From the NCBI GenBank assembly GCA_021205185.1, contig JAJPYB010000009.1:1-64000 (forward strand): 64,000 bases of DNA, in the 5' to 3' direction. Source of the DNA: Ruminococcus sp. (lineage in GTDB: Bacteria; Bacillota; Clostridia; Oscillospirales; Ruminococcaceae). The position numbers and the translations under genes are program-made. The notes below the pieces were generated by a model. The model searched no databases. It had not been told where the DNA came from and saw only the letters and a list, made by a program, of their open reading frames with translations. Positions 39,430-50,373 of the stretch are shown piece by piece (positions within the stretch are counted from its first letter, which is position 1; each line of letters opens with the position of its first letter).

Positions 39430-40749
39430 ATGATTAAGGTGGTAAAATTCGGCGGAAGCTCGCTTGCTGACGCTTGTCAATTTAAGAAGGTTTACGACAT
39501 TATCAAATCTGAGAGTGAGAGAAGGTACGTAGTTCCTTCGGCGCCGGGAAAAAGATTCAAGGACGACATAAAGGTTACAGATATGCTCTACGATTGCTAT
39601 GCAAAGGTTTCAAAGGGAGCAGATTTTGCCGAAACGTTTAAGCCGATAAAGGAACGATACAATCAGATTATAGATGATCTCAAGCTCGATTTATCACTTG
39701 AGGATGAGTTTTCAAAGATTAAAACCTGCTTTGAAGCAAGAGCAGGCAGAGATTACGCCGCTTCAAGAGGAGAGTATTTAAACGGTATAGTCCTTGCGAA
39801 TTATTTAGGCTTTGAGTTTGTTGACGCAGCTGATGTTATTTTCTTTACGGAAAACGGCTCTTATGACAGTCAAACGACAATGGATAAGCTTTCTAAAAGG
39901 CTGGAGGGTGTGGAATACGCAGTAATTCCTGGCTTTTACGGTTCAACTCCAAACGACACTATCAAGACCTTTTCAAGAGGCGGTTCTGATATAACTGGCT
40001 CTATTGTAGCTTCTGCCGTAAGCGCAGATATGTATGAAAACTGGACCGACGTTTCAGGCTTTTTAATTGCAGACCCTAGAATTATTGAGGATCCTCGTCC
40101 GATTACAGCTATTACATACAAGGAGCTCAGAGAGCTTTCTTATATGGGCGCAGGAGTTTTACACGAGGACGCAATTTTTCCTGTAAGAAAAGCTGGAATA
40201 CCAATAAATATCCGCAATACAAATTCCCCTGAGGACGCAGGAACAATGATTGTTGAGTCGACCTCGCAAAAGCCGGAGTTTACAATTACCGGAATTGCTG
40301 GAAAGACAGGCTTTGCAGTCGTAAACATTGAAAAGGATCTTATGAACTCAGAGCTTGGCTTTGGAAGAAGAGTGCTTGAGGTCTTTGAGAAGAACGGAAT
40401 TTCCTTTGAGCATATGCCTTCTGGAATTGACACAATGAGCGTAATAGTTCATCTTGAGGAATTTGCAAAGAAGGAGCAGGAAATTATAGCAGGACTGCAC
40501 AGAAATGTTCAACCAGATTCTGTTGAAATCGAATCCGACCTTGCGCTGATTGCTGTTGTAGGTCGTGGAATGAAGTCAAACAGAGGTACTGCCGGCAGAA
40601 TTTTTGCTGCTTTAGCGCATAGTCATGTGAATGTAAAAATGATAGATCAGGGCTCAAGCGAGCTTAATATTATCATCGGCGTTCAGGAGGATGACTTTGC
40701 AAAGGCGACTAAAGCTATCTACGATATTTTTGTTACTCACAGGCTGTAA
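39430..40749 (+). CDS. Aspartate kinase
   Basis: VVKFGGSSLADACQFKKV, SRGGSDITGSIVASAVSADMYENWTDVSGF, C-terminal ACT repeats. Confidence 0.95.
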   Translation: MIKVVKFGGSSLADACQFKKVYDIIKSESERRYVVPSAPGKRFKDDIKVTDMLYDCYAKVSKGADFAETFKPIKERYNQIIDDLKLDLSLEDEFSKIKTCFEARAGRDYAASRGEYLNGIVLANYLGFEFVDAADVIFFTENGSYDSQTTMDKLSKRLEGVEYAVIPGFYGSTPNDTIKTFSRGGSDITGSIVASAVSADMYENWTDVSGFLIADPRIIEDPRPITAITYKELRELSYMGAGVLHEDAIFPVRKAGIPINIRNTNSPEDAGTMIVESTSQKPEFTITGIAGKTGFAVVNIEKDLMNSELGFGRRVLEVFEKNGISFEHMPSGIDTMSVIVHLEEFAKKEQEIIAGLHRNVQPDSVEIESDLALIAVVGRGMKSNRGTAGRIFAALAHSHVNVKMIDQGSSELNIIIGVQEDDFAKATKAIYDIFVTHRL

Positions 40750-40769
40750 TAAAAAATTTCGCAAAACGC

Positions 40770-40798
40770 TTGACAAGACAGAAATTGTCTGATATAAT
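40770..40798 (+). promoter_or_regulatory. Perfect consensus promoter of the infC-rpmI-rplT operon
   Basis: TTGACA, 17 nt, TATAAT. Confidence 0.85.
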
Positions 40799-40804
40799 AA
40801 CCTA

Positions 40805-40922
40805 GTAAAAATAAAGCAGAACTCCGTTCTCACCTTCAGCAAGTTAAGCAAAAAGGTTAATACAGTATTTAGCGGCATAAAGCCGATATTGTATGAGCGC
40901 GGAAATATCTGCGCTCTTTTTT
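40805..40922 (+). ncRNA. Structured leader/attenuator of infC-rpmI-rplT (L20-leader-like)
   Basis: Leader ending in an intrinsic terminator gagcgcgg-aaatat-ctgcgctc-tttttt (40895-40922) just before infC; genomic position as for L20 leaders. Confidence 0.7.
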
Positions 40923-40944
40923 GATATTTTGGAGGTGCGTAAAC

Positions 40945-41463
40945 ATTAGCAAAGGTGAACAGAGAATTAACGAAGCTGTTACGGGAAAAGAACTTCGTAT
41001 CATCGACAACGAGGGCAATCAGCTTGGTATGATGAGTGCCAGAGAAGCTTTGGAGATTGCCTATGAAAGAGATTTGGACTTAGTTGAAATTGCTCCAAAC
41101 GCTAAGCCGCCGGTCTGCAAGATTATGGACTACGGTAAGTATTTGTTTGAGCAGTCGAAAAGGGAAAAGGAAGCTAAGAAGAACCAAAGGGTTGTCGAGG
41201 TTAAGGAAGTCAGAATGTCATCTACCATTGACACTCACGATTTTCAGACCAAGGTTAATCAAGCTGTAAAGTTTCTGAAATCCGGCGACAAGATTAAGGT
41301 TTCGGTAAGATTCAGAAAAAGAGGTATTGCTCATCCTCAGCTTGGCGAGGAGCTTTTAGGTCGCTTTAAGGAAGCGGTTTCGGAATACGGCAATGTTGAC
41401 AAACCTGCAAAAATGGAAGGCAGAAGCTTAGTTATGTTTGTTCTGCCAAAATCCAGCAAGTAA
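40945..41463 (+). CDS. infC: Translation initiation factor IF-3 with AUU start codon
   Basis: ggaggt-gcgtaaac-ATT AGC AAA GGT GAA CAG AGA ATT AAC GAA; no better start; IF3 body LRIIDNEGNQLGMMSAREALEIA...PPVCKIMDYGKYLFEQ. Confidence 0.93.
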   Translation: MSKGEQRINEAVTGKELRIIDNEGNQLGMMSAREALEIAYERDLDLVEIAPNAKPPVCKIMDYGKYLFEQSKREKEAKKNQRVVEVKEVRMSSTIDTHDFQTKVNQAVKFLKSGDKIKVSVRFRKRGIAHPQLGEELLGRFKEAVSEYGNVDKPAKMEGRSLVMFVLPKSSK

Positions 41464-41486
41464 ATTATTTAAGGAGGATAAATAAT

Positions 41487-41684
41487 ATGCCAAAGGTAAA
41501 AACACATTCCGGTGCTAAAAAGCGTTTTAGAGTTACAGGCACCGGCAAGGTAAAGTATCAGCACACAAACAAAAGACACAGACTTACTCAAAAGGCTCAT
41601 AAGAGAAAGAGGATTTTGCGTAATGGCGCATACACGGACAGCGCTGATTTGAAGAACGTAAAGCAGCTTATCCCTTACAAATAA
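41487..41684 (+). CDS. rpmI: 50S ribosomal protein L35
   Basis: MPKVKTHSGAKKRFRVTGTGKVKYQHTNKRH. Confidence 0.98.
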   Translation: MPKVKTHSGAKKRFRVTGTGKVKYQHTNKRHRLTQKAHKRKRILRNGAYTDSADLKNVKQLIPYK

Positions 41685-41732
41685 ATCGAGTTGTAGGGAC
41701 AAATTCATTAAAAATTTCAGGAGGTAATTACT

Positions 41733-42086
41733 ATGGCTCGTGTAAAGGGAGCAATGATGACTCGTAAGAGAAGAAATAAAACTCTGAAGCTTGCTAAGGG
41801 CTACTGGGGCGCAAAGAGCAAGCATTTTAAAATGGCTAAAGAAGCCGTAATGAAATCAGGACAGTACGCTTATGTTGGAAGAAGACTTAAGAAGAGAGAT
41901 TTCAGAAGACTTTGGATTACAAGAATTTCAGCAGCCTGCAAGCTTAACGGAATTAACTATTCACAGTTTATGAACGGCGTTAAGAAGGCTGGAATTACAC
42001 TTAACAGAAAGATGCTTTCAGAAATCGCTATCAGCGATCCTGCTGGATTTACTGCGATTGTTGAAAAGGCAAAAGCAGCCCTTTAA
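41733..42086 (+). CDS. rplT: 50S ribosomal protein L20
   Basis: [62 protein letters not shown]. Confidence 0.98.
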   Translation: MARVKGAMMTRKRRNKTLKLAKGYWGAKSKHFKMAKEAVMKSGQYAYVGRRLKKRDFRRLWITRISAACKLNGINYSQFMNGVKKAGITLNRKMLSEIAISDPAGFTAIVEKAKAAL

Positions 42087-42097
42087 TTAACATAATA

Positions 42098-42135
42098 ACA
42101 CGCAGTGAGATTTTCTCTTGCGTGTTTTGTTGTTT
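42098..42135 (+). terminator. Terminator after rplT
   Basis: aacacgca-gtgagattttctct-tgcgtgtt followed by a T-rich tract. Confidence 0.75.
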
Positions 42136-42195
42136 TTACGATTGGCGAGCGAGATGCCTGAAAGTGCGAATTTAGAACAGAAAAGGCTGAAAATT

Positions 42196-42975
42196 ATGGT
42201 TATAAAATCAAAGGACAACCCGAAGATAAAGCAGCTCGCAAAGCTTATTTCTTCCAAAAAGGAACGCCTTAATAGCAGCTGTTTTGTAATTGAAGGAATA
42301 AAGCTTTTAGGAGAAGCTCTTGCTGAAAACGCAGAGGTTTTATCGGTGTTTGCGTCGTCTTCTGCTATTGAAAAGTATAGCTCTGTTTTAACTTTGGCTC
42401 AAAACGCTTGCGAATTTTACGAGATCACAGACGATATTGCCAAAAAGGTATCTGACGCTAAAAGTCCACAGGGTGTATTTGCTATTGTGACAAGCACTTA
42501 CAATTGCATTGAAGCCTTAGACGATACGAACGACAAGATATTAGTTTTAAATAACATTTCCGACCCCGGAAATTTAGGAACCCTGCTTCGTACCGCTGAC
42601 GCTGTTGGAATAAGCTCAGTTGTTTTGTGTGAAAACTGCTGTGAGGTTTATAATCCGAAGGTAGTAAGAAGCACTATGGGCAGCATTTTCAGACTTAAAA
42701 TCATCTGTGAGGAAAGCTTTAAGAGCGTTTCTGATTGGTTTAAAGCAAATGGAGTAAAGTCCTTTGCGGCGGTTGTCAATATGCAGGCAGAAAGCCTAAC
42801 ACAAATTGAATTTCCAAAACGATGCGCTATTGTTATAGGCAACGAGGGAAACGGATTAAGCGAGCGTGATGTTTCTCTTTGCGACAGACGGATTACCATC
42901 GAGATGAAAGGGGATACCGAGTCACTTAATGCGTCAGTAGCGGCGGCAATAATTATGTGGGAAATGACAAAATGA
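42196..42975 (+). CDS. TrmH/SpoU family RNA methyltransferase
   Basis: SKDNPKIKQLAKLISSKKER, ILVLNNISDPGNLGTLLRTADAVGI, VIGNEGNGLSERDVSLCDRRITIEM. Confidence 0.95.
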   Translation: MVIKSKDNPKIKQLAKLISSKKERLNSSCFVIEGIKLLGEALAENAEVLSVFASSSAIEKYSSVLTLAQNACEFYEITDDIAKKVSDAKSPQGVFAIVTSTYNCIEALDDTNDKILVLNNISDPGNLGTLLRTADAVGISSVVLCENCCEVYNPKVVRSTMGSIFRLKIICEESFKSVSDWFKANGVKSFAAVVNMQAESLTQIEFPKRCAIVIGNEGNGLSERDVSLCDRRITIEMKGDTESLNASVAAAIIMWEMTK

Positions 42976-43012
42976 GAAAAGGGAGTTTTCTTTTGAAACG
43001 GAGTGTGATACA

Positions 43013-44224
43013 ATGACTAATAAGGAGCTGTGGCTGTGGATTACAGCATCATTTGGTCCTGCTAACAAGAGAAAGTGGGAGATTATGTCGGGCTATTCGT
43101 CAATTGAAGAATTCTACTCCGATTTTGTCAGAGGAAATATAATTACGCTGACTTCTGAGGAAAAGGCAAGGATGAAAGGCGTAACCGAGCAAAAGGTCAA
43201 GCAGATAGCACATTATTGCGAAGTAAAGGAAATAAATATATACTGCTATGACGACGATGATTTTCCGCAAAGGTTTAAGGATATTTTCAATCCGCCAAGC
43301 GTTTTGTTTGTTCTGGGCGATATAAAGGGAATTGACGAGTCGGTTATAGTTTCCTTTTGCGGCTCAAGAGAAATTTCTGAGTACAGTCAAAGCTTTGAAA
43401 AAAGCGTTGTAGCAGACCTTGCACGAGCAGGCGTTTTAATCGCAAGCGGTATACAGGTCGGCGCCGATATGGAGGCAAGTGTGGAGGCTGTAAACAGGAA
43501 TGCGAAAAGCTATGCTATACTCGGCTGCGGGCTGGAGTATGAATATCCAAAGGGAAGCGGTGAGCTAGTTCGCAAAATATCAAAAAACGGCGCAGTTATC
43601 AGCGAATATTTTCCCAACCACAAGCCAAGAAGAAAGGACTTTCACTATAGAAACAGACTTTTGACGGCAATCGGCTTAGGCGTTGTAGTTGTACAGGCTT
43701 CTGCTAAAAGCGGTTCTTTGAGCATTGCTGAATTTGCTTTGACTGAGGGAAAGGATATTTTTGCGTTTTCGCCAAGCGACGTGTTCGGTGAAAATTATCG
43801 TGGAAATATTATGCTTTTGCGTGACGGTGCGCTGCCAGTATTTGACGCAAACGACATTTTAAACGAATATAAAAACAATTATTCGCACAAGCTTACTTTT
43901 TCAAAAAGCTTTACGGATAGCTATTCTATGGATAAAAGAAAGCTTTTTGAAAGAGGAAGAGGCAGAAATAAAGCTGCTAAAAATACAAATGATAAGAATA
44001 TCGACCGTACTGCAAAGCAGGAAGCGGAAGAAAAGGAAATTGATCTATCAAGCCTAAGCGATTATGGCAAGCAGATAGTTGACGCTTTAAGGAATAAAAC
44101 ACTGCTCGTAGACGAAATTTCAGAGGTCACAAAGATAGATTTAATGACCTTGAATTTAGAGCTTACAGAGCTTGAGATTTTAGGTGTAGTAAAAGCACTT
44201 CCTGGAGGAAGATATTCGTTGTAG
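43013..44224 (+). CDS. dprA: DNA processing protein DprA
   Basis: VSFCGSREISEY, AVISEYFPNHKPRRKDFHYRNRLLTAIGLGVVVVQASAKSGSLSIAEFALTEGKDIFAFSP. Confidence 0.95.
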   Translation: MTNKELWLWITASFGPANKRKWEIMSGYSSIEEFYSDFVRGNIITLTSEEKARMKGVTEQKVKQIAHYCEVKEINIYCYDDDDFPQRFKDIFNPPSVLFVLGDIKGIDESVIVSFCGSREISEYSQSFEKSVVADLARAGVLIASGIQVGADMEASVEAVNRNAKSYAILGCGLEYEYPKGSGELVRKISKNGAVISEYFPNHKPRRKDFHYRNRLLTAIGLGVVVVQASAKSGSLSIAEFALTEGKDIFAFSPSDVFGENYRGNIMLLRDGALPVFDANDILNEYKNNYSHKLTFSKSFTDSYSMDKRKLFERGRGRNKAAKNTNDKNIDRTAKQEAEEKEIDLSSLSDYGKQIVDALRNKTLLVDEISEVTKIDLMTLNLELTELEILGVVKALPGGRYSL

Positions 44225-44233
44225 ATAAAAGGA

Positions 44234-46330
44234 GTGAGTGAATTGTCCGATTTAATTATAGTTGAGTCGCCTTCAAAGATAAGAACTATAAAGAGGTATC
44301 TAGACAAGGGCAGCGATGTTATCGCTTCAAACGGACACTTGAGGGATCTTCCAAAATCAAAGCTCGGAGTTGACATTGAAAACGGCTTTGAGCCGCATTA
44401 TATAAATATCAGGGGCAAGGAGTCTTTGATTAAGGAAATCAAGAAAAAAGCAAAGAAGTACGACCACGTTTATCTTGCTGGAGACCCTGACCGGGAGGGA
44501 GAAGCTATTTCCTGGCATTTAGCTCAGATTTTAGGTCTTGACATTAATGATAACAACAGAGTTACCTTTAACGAAATCACCGAAACGGGCGTTAAAAACG
44601 GAATGAAAGCCCCTCGGAAAATAGATATGAATCTTGTAAACGCTCAGCAGGCAAGACGAATTTTGGACAGAATTGTCGGCTATAAGCTCTCACCGTTTTT
44701 GTGGAGAAAGATCCGTAAAGGACTTTCTGCCGGTAGAGTTCAGTCTGTTGCGGTTAAAATGATTTGCGACAGAGAAAATGAAATCAGAAGCTTTTTGCCA
44801 ACCGAATATTGGTCTGTTGATGCGCTTTTAAAGACTGGAAGTACTAGTAAGCCGTTTACAGCAAAGCTGATGACAGTTGCCGGCAAGAAGGCGGAGCTTT
44901 CAACCAAGGAGCAGACTGATGAGATTCTTGACAAGCTAAACGGTGCGGAGTTTATCGCTCAGAACATTAAAAAGACTATAACCAGGCGTTCTCCGAATCC
45001 GCCGTTTACAACCTCAACCTTACAGCAGGAGGCTTCAAAGCGGCTTAATTTCCAAACGAGAAAAACTATGATGATAGCTCAGCAGCTTTATGAAGGCGTT
45101 GAAATCAACGGACTGGGACTGACAGGTCTTATTACCTATATGAGAACCGACAGCCTCAGAGTTTCTGATGAAGCTAGAAAAGCTGCGGCAGATTTTATTT
45201 TGAAAAATTATGGGGAGACTTATCTTCCTGACAAGCCGAATGTTTATAAGTCAAAAAACAACGCTCAGGACGCTCACGAAGCTATCAGACCTACTCACCC
45301 TGAGCTTACGCCTGTTGACGTTAAGCAAAGCGGAGTTTCAAACGACCAATACAGACTTTATAAGCTTATATGGGAACGCTTTATGGCAAGCCAGATGGCA
45401 AAGTGTCAGCTTAATACTATATCGGTTGACATTTCAGCGCTTGACTGTATATTCAGAGTTACAGGCTTTACAGTTCGATTTGACGGATTTACAGTTTTGT
45501 ATTCTGATATTAAGGATGAGGGAAGTGCTAAGAAAACAATTTTGCCGGAAATTCACAAGGGCGATGTCTTAACGCTTGTAAGCCTTGAAGGAAATCAGCA
45601 TTTTACACAGCCGCCTGCAAGATATACAGAAGCGACGCTCGTAAAAGCGTTTGAGGAAACTGGCATCGGCAGACCGTCAACTTACGTTCCGACAATTACT
45701 ACTATACTGTCGAGAAATTATGTAGAACGAGACGGAAAGCAGCTTAAGCCTACTCCTTTAGGCGAGGTCACAAACAGTCTTATGAGCGAGCAGTTTGAGA
45801 ATATTGTAGACGTTAAGTTTACGGCTAATATGGAAACCAACCTTGACGAGGTTGAAAACGGTAAGAAGGACTGGGTTGAGGTTTTAGAAGGCTTTTACGA
45901 TGATTTTTCAAAAAGCCTTGACAAAGCAGAGCAGGAACTTGACGGAAAGAGAATTAAAGTTCCTGACGAGCCGACTGACGAGGTTTGTGAGGTCTGCGGA
46001 AAGCCAATGGTTATAAAGGTCGGAAGGTTTGGAAAGTTTATGGCGTGTACAGGCTTTCCGGAATGCACAAACACCAAAGCGATAGTTATCGACACGGGCG
46101 GAATTTGTCCGCTTTGTGGCAAAAAGGTACTTCAGAAAAAGTCAAAACGAGGTAAGACCTATTACGGCTGTGAGGATAATCCGAACTGTGAGTTTATGAC
46201 GTGGGATCTGCCGACTGATAAAAAATGTCCGAACTGCGGTTCAACTTTATTCCAAAAGGGCGGCAAAAACGGAGTTTTGATTTGTCACAAGGAGGACTGC
46301 GGCTACAGCAGGAGCGTAAACGATGAATAG
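44234..46330 (+). CDS. topA: DNA topoisomerase I
   Basis: [48 protein letters not shown], three C-terminal zinc-finger repeats. Confidence 0.97.
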   Translation: MSELSDLIIVESPSKIRTIKRYLDKGSDVIASNGHLRDLPKSKLGVDIENGFEPHYINIRGKESLIKEIKKKAKKYDHVYLAGDPDREGEAISWHLAQILGLDINDNNRVTFNEITETGVKNGMKAPRKIDMNLVNAQQARRILDRIVGYKLSPFLWRKIRKGLSAGRVQSVAVKMICDRENEIRSFLPTEYWSVDALLKTGSTSKPFTAKLMTVAGKKAELSTKEQTDEILDKLNGAEFIAQNIKKTITRRSPNPPFTTSTLQQEASKRLNFQTRKTMMIAQQLYEGVEINGLGLTGLITYMRTDSLRVSDEARKAAADFILKNYGETYLPDKPNVYKSKNNAQDAHEAIRPTHPELTPVDVKQSGVSNDQYRLYKLIWERFMASQMAKCQLNTISVDISALDCIFRVTGFTVRFDGFTVLYSDIKDEGSAKKTILPEIHKGDVLTLVSLEGNQHFTQPPARYTEATLVKAFEETGIGRPSTYVPTITTILSRNYVERDGKQLKPTPLGEVTNSLMSEQFENIVDVKFTANMETNLDEVENGKKDWVEVLEGFYDDFSKSLDKAEQELDGKRIKVPDEPTDEVCEVCGKPMVIKVGRFGKFMACTGFPECTNTKAIVIDTGGICPLCGKKVLQKKSKRGKTYYGCEDNPNCEFMTWDLPTDKKCPNCGSTLFQKGGKNGVLICHKEDCGYSRSVNDE

Positions 46331-47645
46331 CGCAACTGTTATAGGAGCAGGACTTGCCGGAGTTGAAGCCTGTTATCAGCTTTCACAGCACGGAATTAAA
46401 GTAAAGCTTTTCGAGATGAAGCCTGAAAAGAAATCCCCAGCACATAAAATGGATACCTTTGCAGAGCTTGTTTGTTCAAATTCTCTGAAGGCTAAAAGAC
46501 TTGAGTCGGCGGCAGGAATGCTAAAGGAAGAAATGCGGATTTTAGGCTCTCTCACAATGAAAGCAGCAGATAAGACCGCCGTTTCAGCGGGCGGTGCGCT
46601 CGCAGTTGACAGACAAGCCTTTTCTGAATATATTACCGATTATATAAGGCAGGACAAAAATATTGAGATTATATCCTCTGAGGTAAAAAGCGTCCCAAAG
46701 GACGATTATGCTATAATTGCAACAGGGCCGCTTACAAGCGAAGCTCTGAGCGAGAGTATAAAGGAGCTTTGTTCGCAGGAATATCTGTATTTTCACGATG
46801 CGGCGGCGCCGATTGTAACTTACGAAAGTCTTGATAAGTGCAAGGTTTTCAAAGCTTCAAGATATGACAGAGGTGAAGCAGATTATATTAACTGTCCTTT
46901 TGAGAGGGAAGAATACGAAAGGTTTTATCAAGAGCTTATAAACGCAGAATCCGCCCCGCTAAAGCAGGTGGATACCGAGCATTTCTCAAAGGACGGCTTT
47001 AAGGTTTATGAGGGCTGTATGCCGATCGAGGTGCTTGCAAAAAGAGGTGCTGACACTATGCGTTTTGGTCCTCTGAAGCCGGTAGGTATTACGGATCCTG
47101 AAACTGGAAGGCGACCATTTGCTGTGGTTCAGCTAAGAGCAGAAAACAACAAGGGCGATTTATACAATATCGTCGGCTTTCAGACAAACCTGAAGTTTGG
47201 CGAGCAAAAGAGAGTTTTCTCACTCATTCCTGGACTTGAGCAGGCGGAATTTGTTCGCTACGGCGTTATGCACAGAAATACTTTTATAAATTCGCCAAAG
47301 CTTTTAAACAGGAGCTTTAATATGAGAAGTCACAAGAATATCTTTTTCGCAGGGCAGATAACTGGCGTTGAAGGATATATTGAATCAGCAGCTTCTGGAA
47401 TAATTGCAGGAATAAATTTATCGAGAATGATTTTGGGCAAAGACTTTTTAAATCTGCCAAAAACTACTATGATTGGTGCGCTGTCAAGCTACATCAGCGA
47501 CGAAAGCGTTGAAAATTTTCAGCCAATGGGCAGCAATATGGGAATATTACCGCCGCTTGAACAAAGAATAAAGAATAAATCCGAGCGATATTTAAAGGTT
47601 GCAACGAGAGGAATTGACGATCTTAAAGCAACGCTTGGAATGTAA
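46323..47645 (+). CDS. trmFO: Methylenetetrahydrofolate-tRNA (uracil-5-)-methyltransferase TrmFO
   Basis: [50 protein letters not shown]; 8-nt overlap with topA. Confidence 0.97.
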   Translation: MNSATVIGAGLAGVEACYQLSQHGIKVKLFEMKPEKKSPAHKMDTFAELVCSNSLKAKRLESAAGMLKEEMRILGSLTMKAADKTAVSAGGALAVDRQAFSEYITDYIRQDKNIEIISSEVKSVPKDDYAIIATGPLTSEALSESIKELCSQEYLYFHDAAAPIVTYESLDKCKVFKASRYDRGEADYINCPFEREEYERFYQELINAESAPLKQVDTEHFSKDGFKVYEGCMPIEVLAKRGADTMRFGPLKPVGITDPETGRRPFAVVQLRAENNKGDLYNIVGFQTNLKFGEQKRVFSLIPGLEQAEFVRYGVMHRNTFINSPKLLNRSFNMRSHKNIFFAGQITGVEGYIESAASGIIAGINLSRMILGKDFLNLPKTTMIGALSSYISDESVENFQPMGSNMGILPPLEQRIKNKSERYLKVATRGIDDLKATLGM

Positions 47646-47659
47646 AAAAGGAGTAAGAT

Positions 47660-48658
47660 ATGAATATTATAATAGACGCTTTTGGCGGAGATAATGCGCC
47701 ACTGGAAGTCATACTTGGAAGCAAAAGAGCAATAGAAAACCTAGACGATGTTCATATGATTTTAGTTGGCGACGAGGGTAAAATCAAAGCCTGTGCTGAA
47801 AGAAATCATATTAGCCTTAGAGGACTTGAAATTGTACATACCGACTCTGTTATCGATATTTGCGAGGAGCCTACAGAGATTATAAAGTCAAAGAATGATT
47901 GCTCAATGGCAGTCGGTATGAAGATGCTTGCTGAGGGTAAGGGCGACGCTTTTATTTCTGCAGGCTCAACGGGTGCGCTAGTAGTTGGAGCTACCTTTAT
48001 CGTAAAAAGAATCAAGGGTATTAAAAGAACCGCTATTGCTACAATGCTTCCGACCTCTAATAAGCCGTTTTTGCTGATTGACGCCGGAGCTAACCACGAT
48101 TGTCGCCCAGAAATGCTTGTTCAGTTTGCAATTATGGGAAGCATTTATATGGAAAAAATTATGGATAGAAGAACTCCGTCAGTATATCTCGCAAACATCG
48201 GCGAAGAAGTTTCAAAGGGCAGAGAGCTAGAGCATTTGACTTACGACCTTTTAGGCTCTGCAAATGTTAATTTCTGTGGAAATGTAGAGGCAAGAGATTT
48301 GCCTGTAGGCGATATTGACGTTTGCGTTACCGACGGCTTTACAGGTAATATGCTTTTAAAGCTTTACGAGGGTATGGGAAAAATGATGTCAAGAGAGCTT
48401 AAAGGCTTGATGACAAGTAATTTCATAAGCAAGCTCGGCGCGCTTTGTATGCTTAAAGGAATTAAAAAGTTTAGAAAGAAAATGGATTATACCGAATACG
48501 GCGGCGCACCGCTTTTAGGCATTGCAAAGCCTGTTATTAAAGCGCACGGAAGCTCTGATTCAAATGCGTTTTACAATGCTATAATTCAGGCTAAGAGCTG
48601 TGTAGAAGCTAATGTAGCTGAAGAAATTAGTAATTCATTAAAAGAAATGAAGGTTTAA
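47660..48658 (+). CDS. plsX: Phosphate acyltransferase PlsX
   Basis: IIIDAFGGDNAPLEVILGSKRAI, GAFISAGSTGALVVGAT-type segment, DGFTGNMLLKLYEGMGK. Confidence 0.97.
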   Translation: MNIIIDAFGGDNAPLEVILGSKRAIENLDDVHMILVGDEGKIKACAERNHISLRGLEIVHTDSVIDICEEPTEIIKSKNDCSMAVGMKMLAEGKGDAFISAGSTGALVVGATFIVKRIKGIKRTAIATMLPTSNKPFLLIDAGANHDCRPEMLVQFAIMGSIYMEKIMDRRTPSVYLANIGEEVSKGRELEHLTYDLLGSANVNFCGNVEARDLPVGDIDVCVTDGFTGNMLLKLYEGMGKMMSRELKGLMTSNFISKLGALCMLKGIKKFRKKMDYTEYGGAPLLGIAKPVIKAHGSSDSNAFYNAIIQAKSCVEANVAEEISNSLKEMKV

Positions 48659-48660
48659 AA

Positions 48661-49347
48661 ATGGAAAAAATTTCTGAATTTGAAGAGATAATCGGTTATA
48701 GCTTTAAGGATAAAAATCTTATATATACGGCGCTTTCACATTCGTCGTTTGCAAATGAGAATAAGAAGCAGCGCAAGAGCAACGAGCGCCTTGAATTTTT
48801 AGGCGACAGCGTTTTGTCGATTATAGTTTCCGATTATATTTTCGAGCATTACACCTTCCTTCCAGAGGGAGAGCTTACAAAAATTCGAGCTTCTCTTGTC
48901 TGTGAAAAGGCGCTGTTTGGTTTTGCAAAGCAAATCAGGCTCGGCGACTTTATAATGCTTGGAAAGGGGGAAATAAATACAGGCGGCAGAACTCGCCCGT
49001 CGATTCTTGCTGACGCTTTTGAAGCTGTAATTGCGGCAATTTATCTTGACGGCGGAATGGAAGCTGCTAAAAAACACGTTTTGAGGTTCATTCCTAAAGA
49101 CCTTGATCCGAAGCATTATCAGATTACCGACTATAAAACAGTTTTGCAGGAAATTATTCAGCGTAATCCTGAGGAAACGGTTGAATATGTTTTGACAGAT
49201 GAAAAGGGTCCCGATCACGATAAGGAATTTACCGTTGCCGTAATGCTGAATTCAAATGTTATCGGCGAGGGAAAGGGCAAAAGCAAAAAGAGTGCAGAGC
49301 AAATGGCGGCGAAGCAGGCACTGGATTTAATGGGTTATGAAGCATAG
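48661..49347 (+). CDS. rnc: Ribonuclease III
   Basis: ALSHSSFANENKKQRKSNERLEFLGDSVLSIIVSDYIF, DAFEAVIAAIYLDGG, dsRBD C-terminus. Confidence 0.97.
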   Translation: MEKISEFEEIIGYSFKDKNLIYTALSHSSFANENKKQRKSNERLEFLGDSVLSIIVSDYIFEHYTFLPEGELTKIRASLVCEKALFGFAKQIRLGDFIMLGKGEINTGGRTRPSILADAFEAVIAAIYLDGGMEAAKKHVLRFIPKDLDPKHYQITDYKTVLQEIIQRNPEETVEYVLTDEKGPDHDKEFTVAVMLNSNVIGEGKGKSKKSAEQMAAKQALDLMGYEA

Positions 49348-50353
49348 CAATATTTCAATTTTTATACCTCATCTCGGCTGTCCTCACGCTTGCAGCTTTT
49401 GCAATCAAAATACAATAAGCGGACAGCAAAAGGCACCGACTCCAGATGAAGTCAAAGAGATTTTAAGCAATTCGCTCAATGAGGTCAGGAACAAGAAAAA
49501 CACAGAAATTGCCTTCTTTGGCGGAAGCTTTACTGCCATTGACAGAGATTATATGACAGCTCTTTTAGAGGTTGCAAACGAGTTTTTGGGGAGTGACGGT
49601 TTTTCGGGAATTAGAATTTCAACACGTCCTGATTTTATTGACAGCGAGGTTTTGTCATTGCTCAAAGGCTATGGCGTTACAGCTATTGAGCTTGGAGCGC
49701 AAAGTATGTGCGACGACGTTCTATTTGCGAATGAGCGTGGGCACACTTCAAGCGATGTTAAAAACGCGTCAAGGCTCATTTTGGATTTTGGCTTTGAGCT
49801 TGGACTTCAGATGATGACGGGACTTTATAAATCTGCTCCTGAAAACGATTTGTACACAGCTTATGAAATAATCAAGCTCCACCCTAAAACTGTCAGAATT
49901 TATCCTGTTGCGGTTTTGAAAAATACAAAGCTTCACACGCTTTATAAAAGCGGCGAGTACAAGCTTATACCCTTTGATGAAATGGTGGACGAGTGCTCCA
50001 AAATGCTTATTATGTTTAAATCTGCCAATATTGAGGTTATAAGATGCGGACTGCATTCATCTGAGGACGTAAAAAACAATCTCGTTGCAGGTTTTTATCA
50101 CCCTGCATTCAAGGAGCTTTGCGAGGGAAGAATTTACAGAAATGAAATTAACAGACTTATTGCAAATGTGAATAGAAATCACTTTGAGTTTTTAGTAAAC
50201 GACAGGTGTATCAGCAAGGCAAAGGGTCAGAATAAGGAAAATGTCAGATACTTTGAAGAGAAGGGAATTACTATAAAGCTAATTCCCGACCGCAATACAA
50301 AAATCTATCAATTGAAATTACTCGATACTTCTACGAAAGGAGCAGGTTTGTAA
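49337..50353 (+). CDS. Elp3-like radical SAM protein (no acetyltransferase domain)
   Basis: IFIPHLGCPHACSFCNQNTISGQQ, AFFGGSFTAID, ELGAQSMCDDVLFANERGHTSSDV. Confidence 0.92.
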   Translation: MKHSNISIFIPHLGCPHACSFCNQNTISGQQKAPTPDEVKEILSNSLNEVRNKKNTEIAFFGGSFTAIDRDYMTALLEVANEFLGSDGFSGIRISTRPDFIDSEVLSLLKGYGVTAIELGAQSMCDDVLFANERGHTSSDVKNASRLILDFGFELGLQMMTGLYKSAPENDLYTAYEIIKLHPKTVRIYPVAVLKNTKLHTLYKSGEYKLIPFDEMVDECSKMLIMFKSANIEVIRCGLHSSEDVKNNLVAGFYHPAFKELCEGRIYRNEINRLIANVNRNHFEFLVNDRCISKAKGQNKENVRYFEEKGITIKLIPDRNTKIYQLKLLDTSTKGAGL

Positions 50354-50373
50354 AAATTGCAGACTAATAAAAG

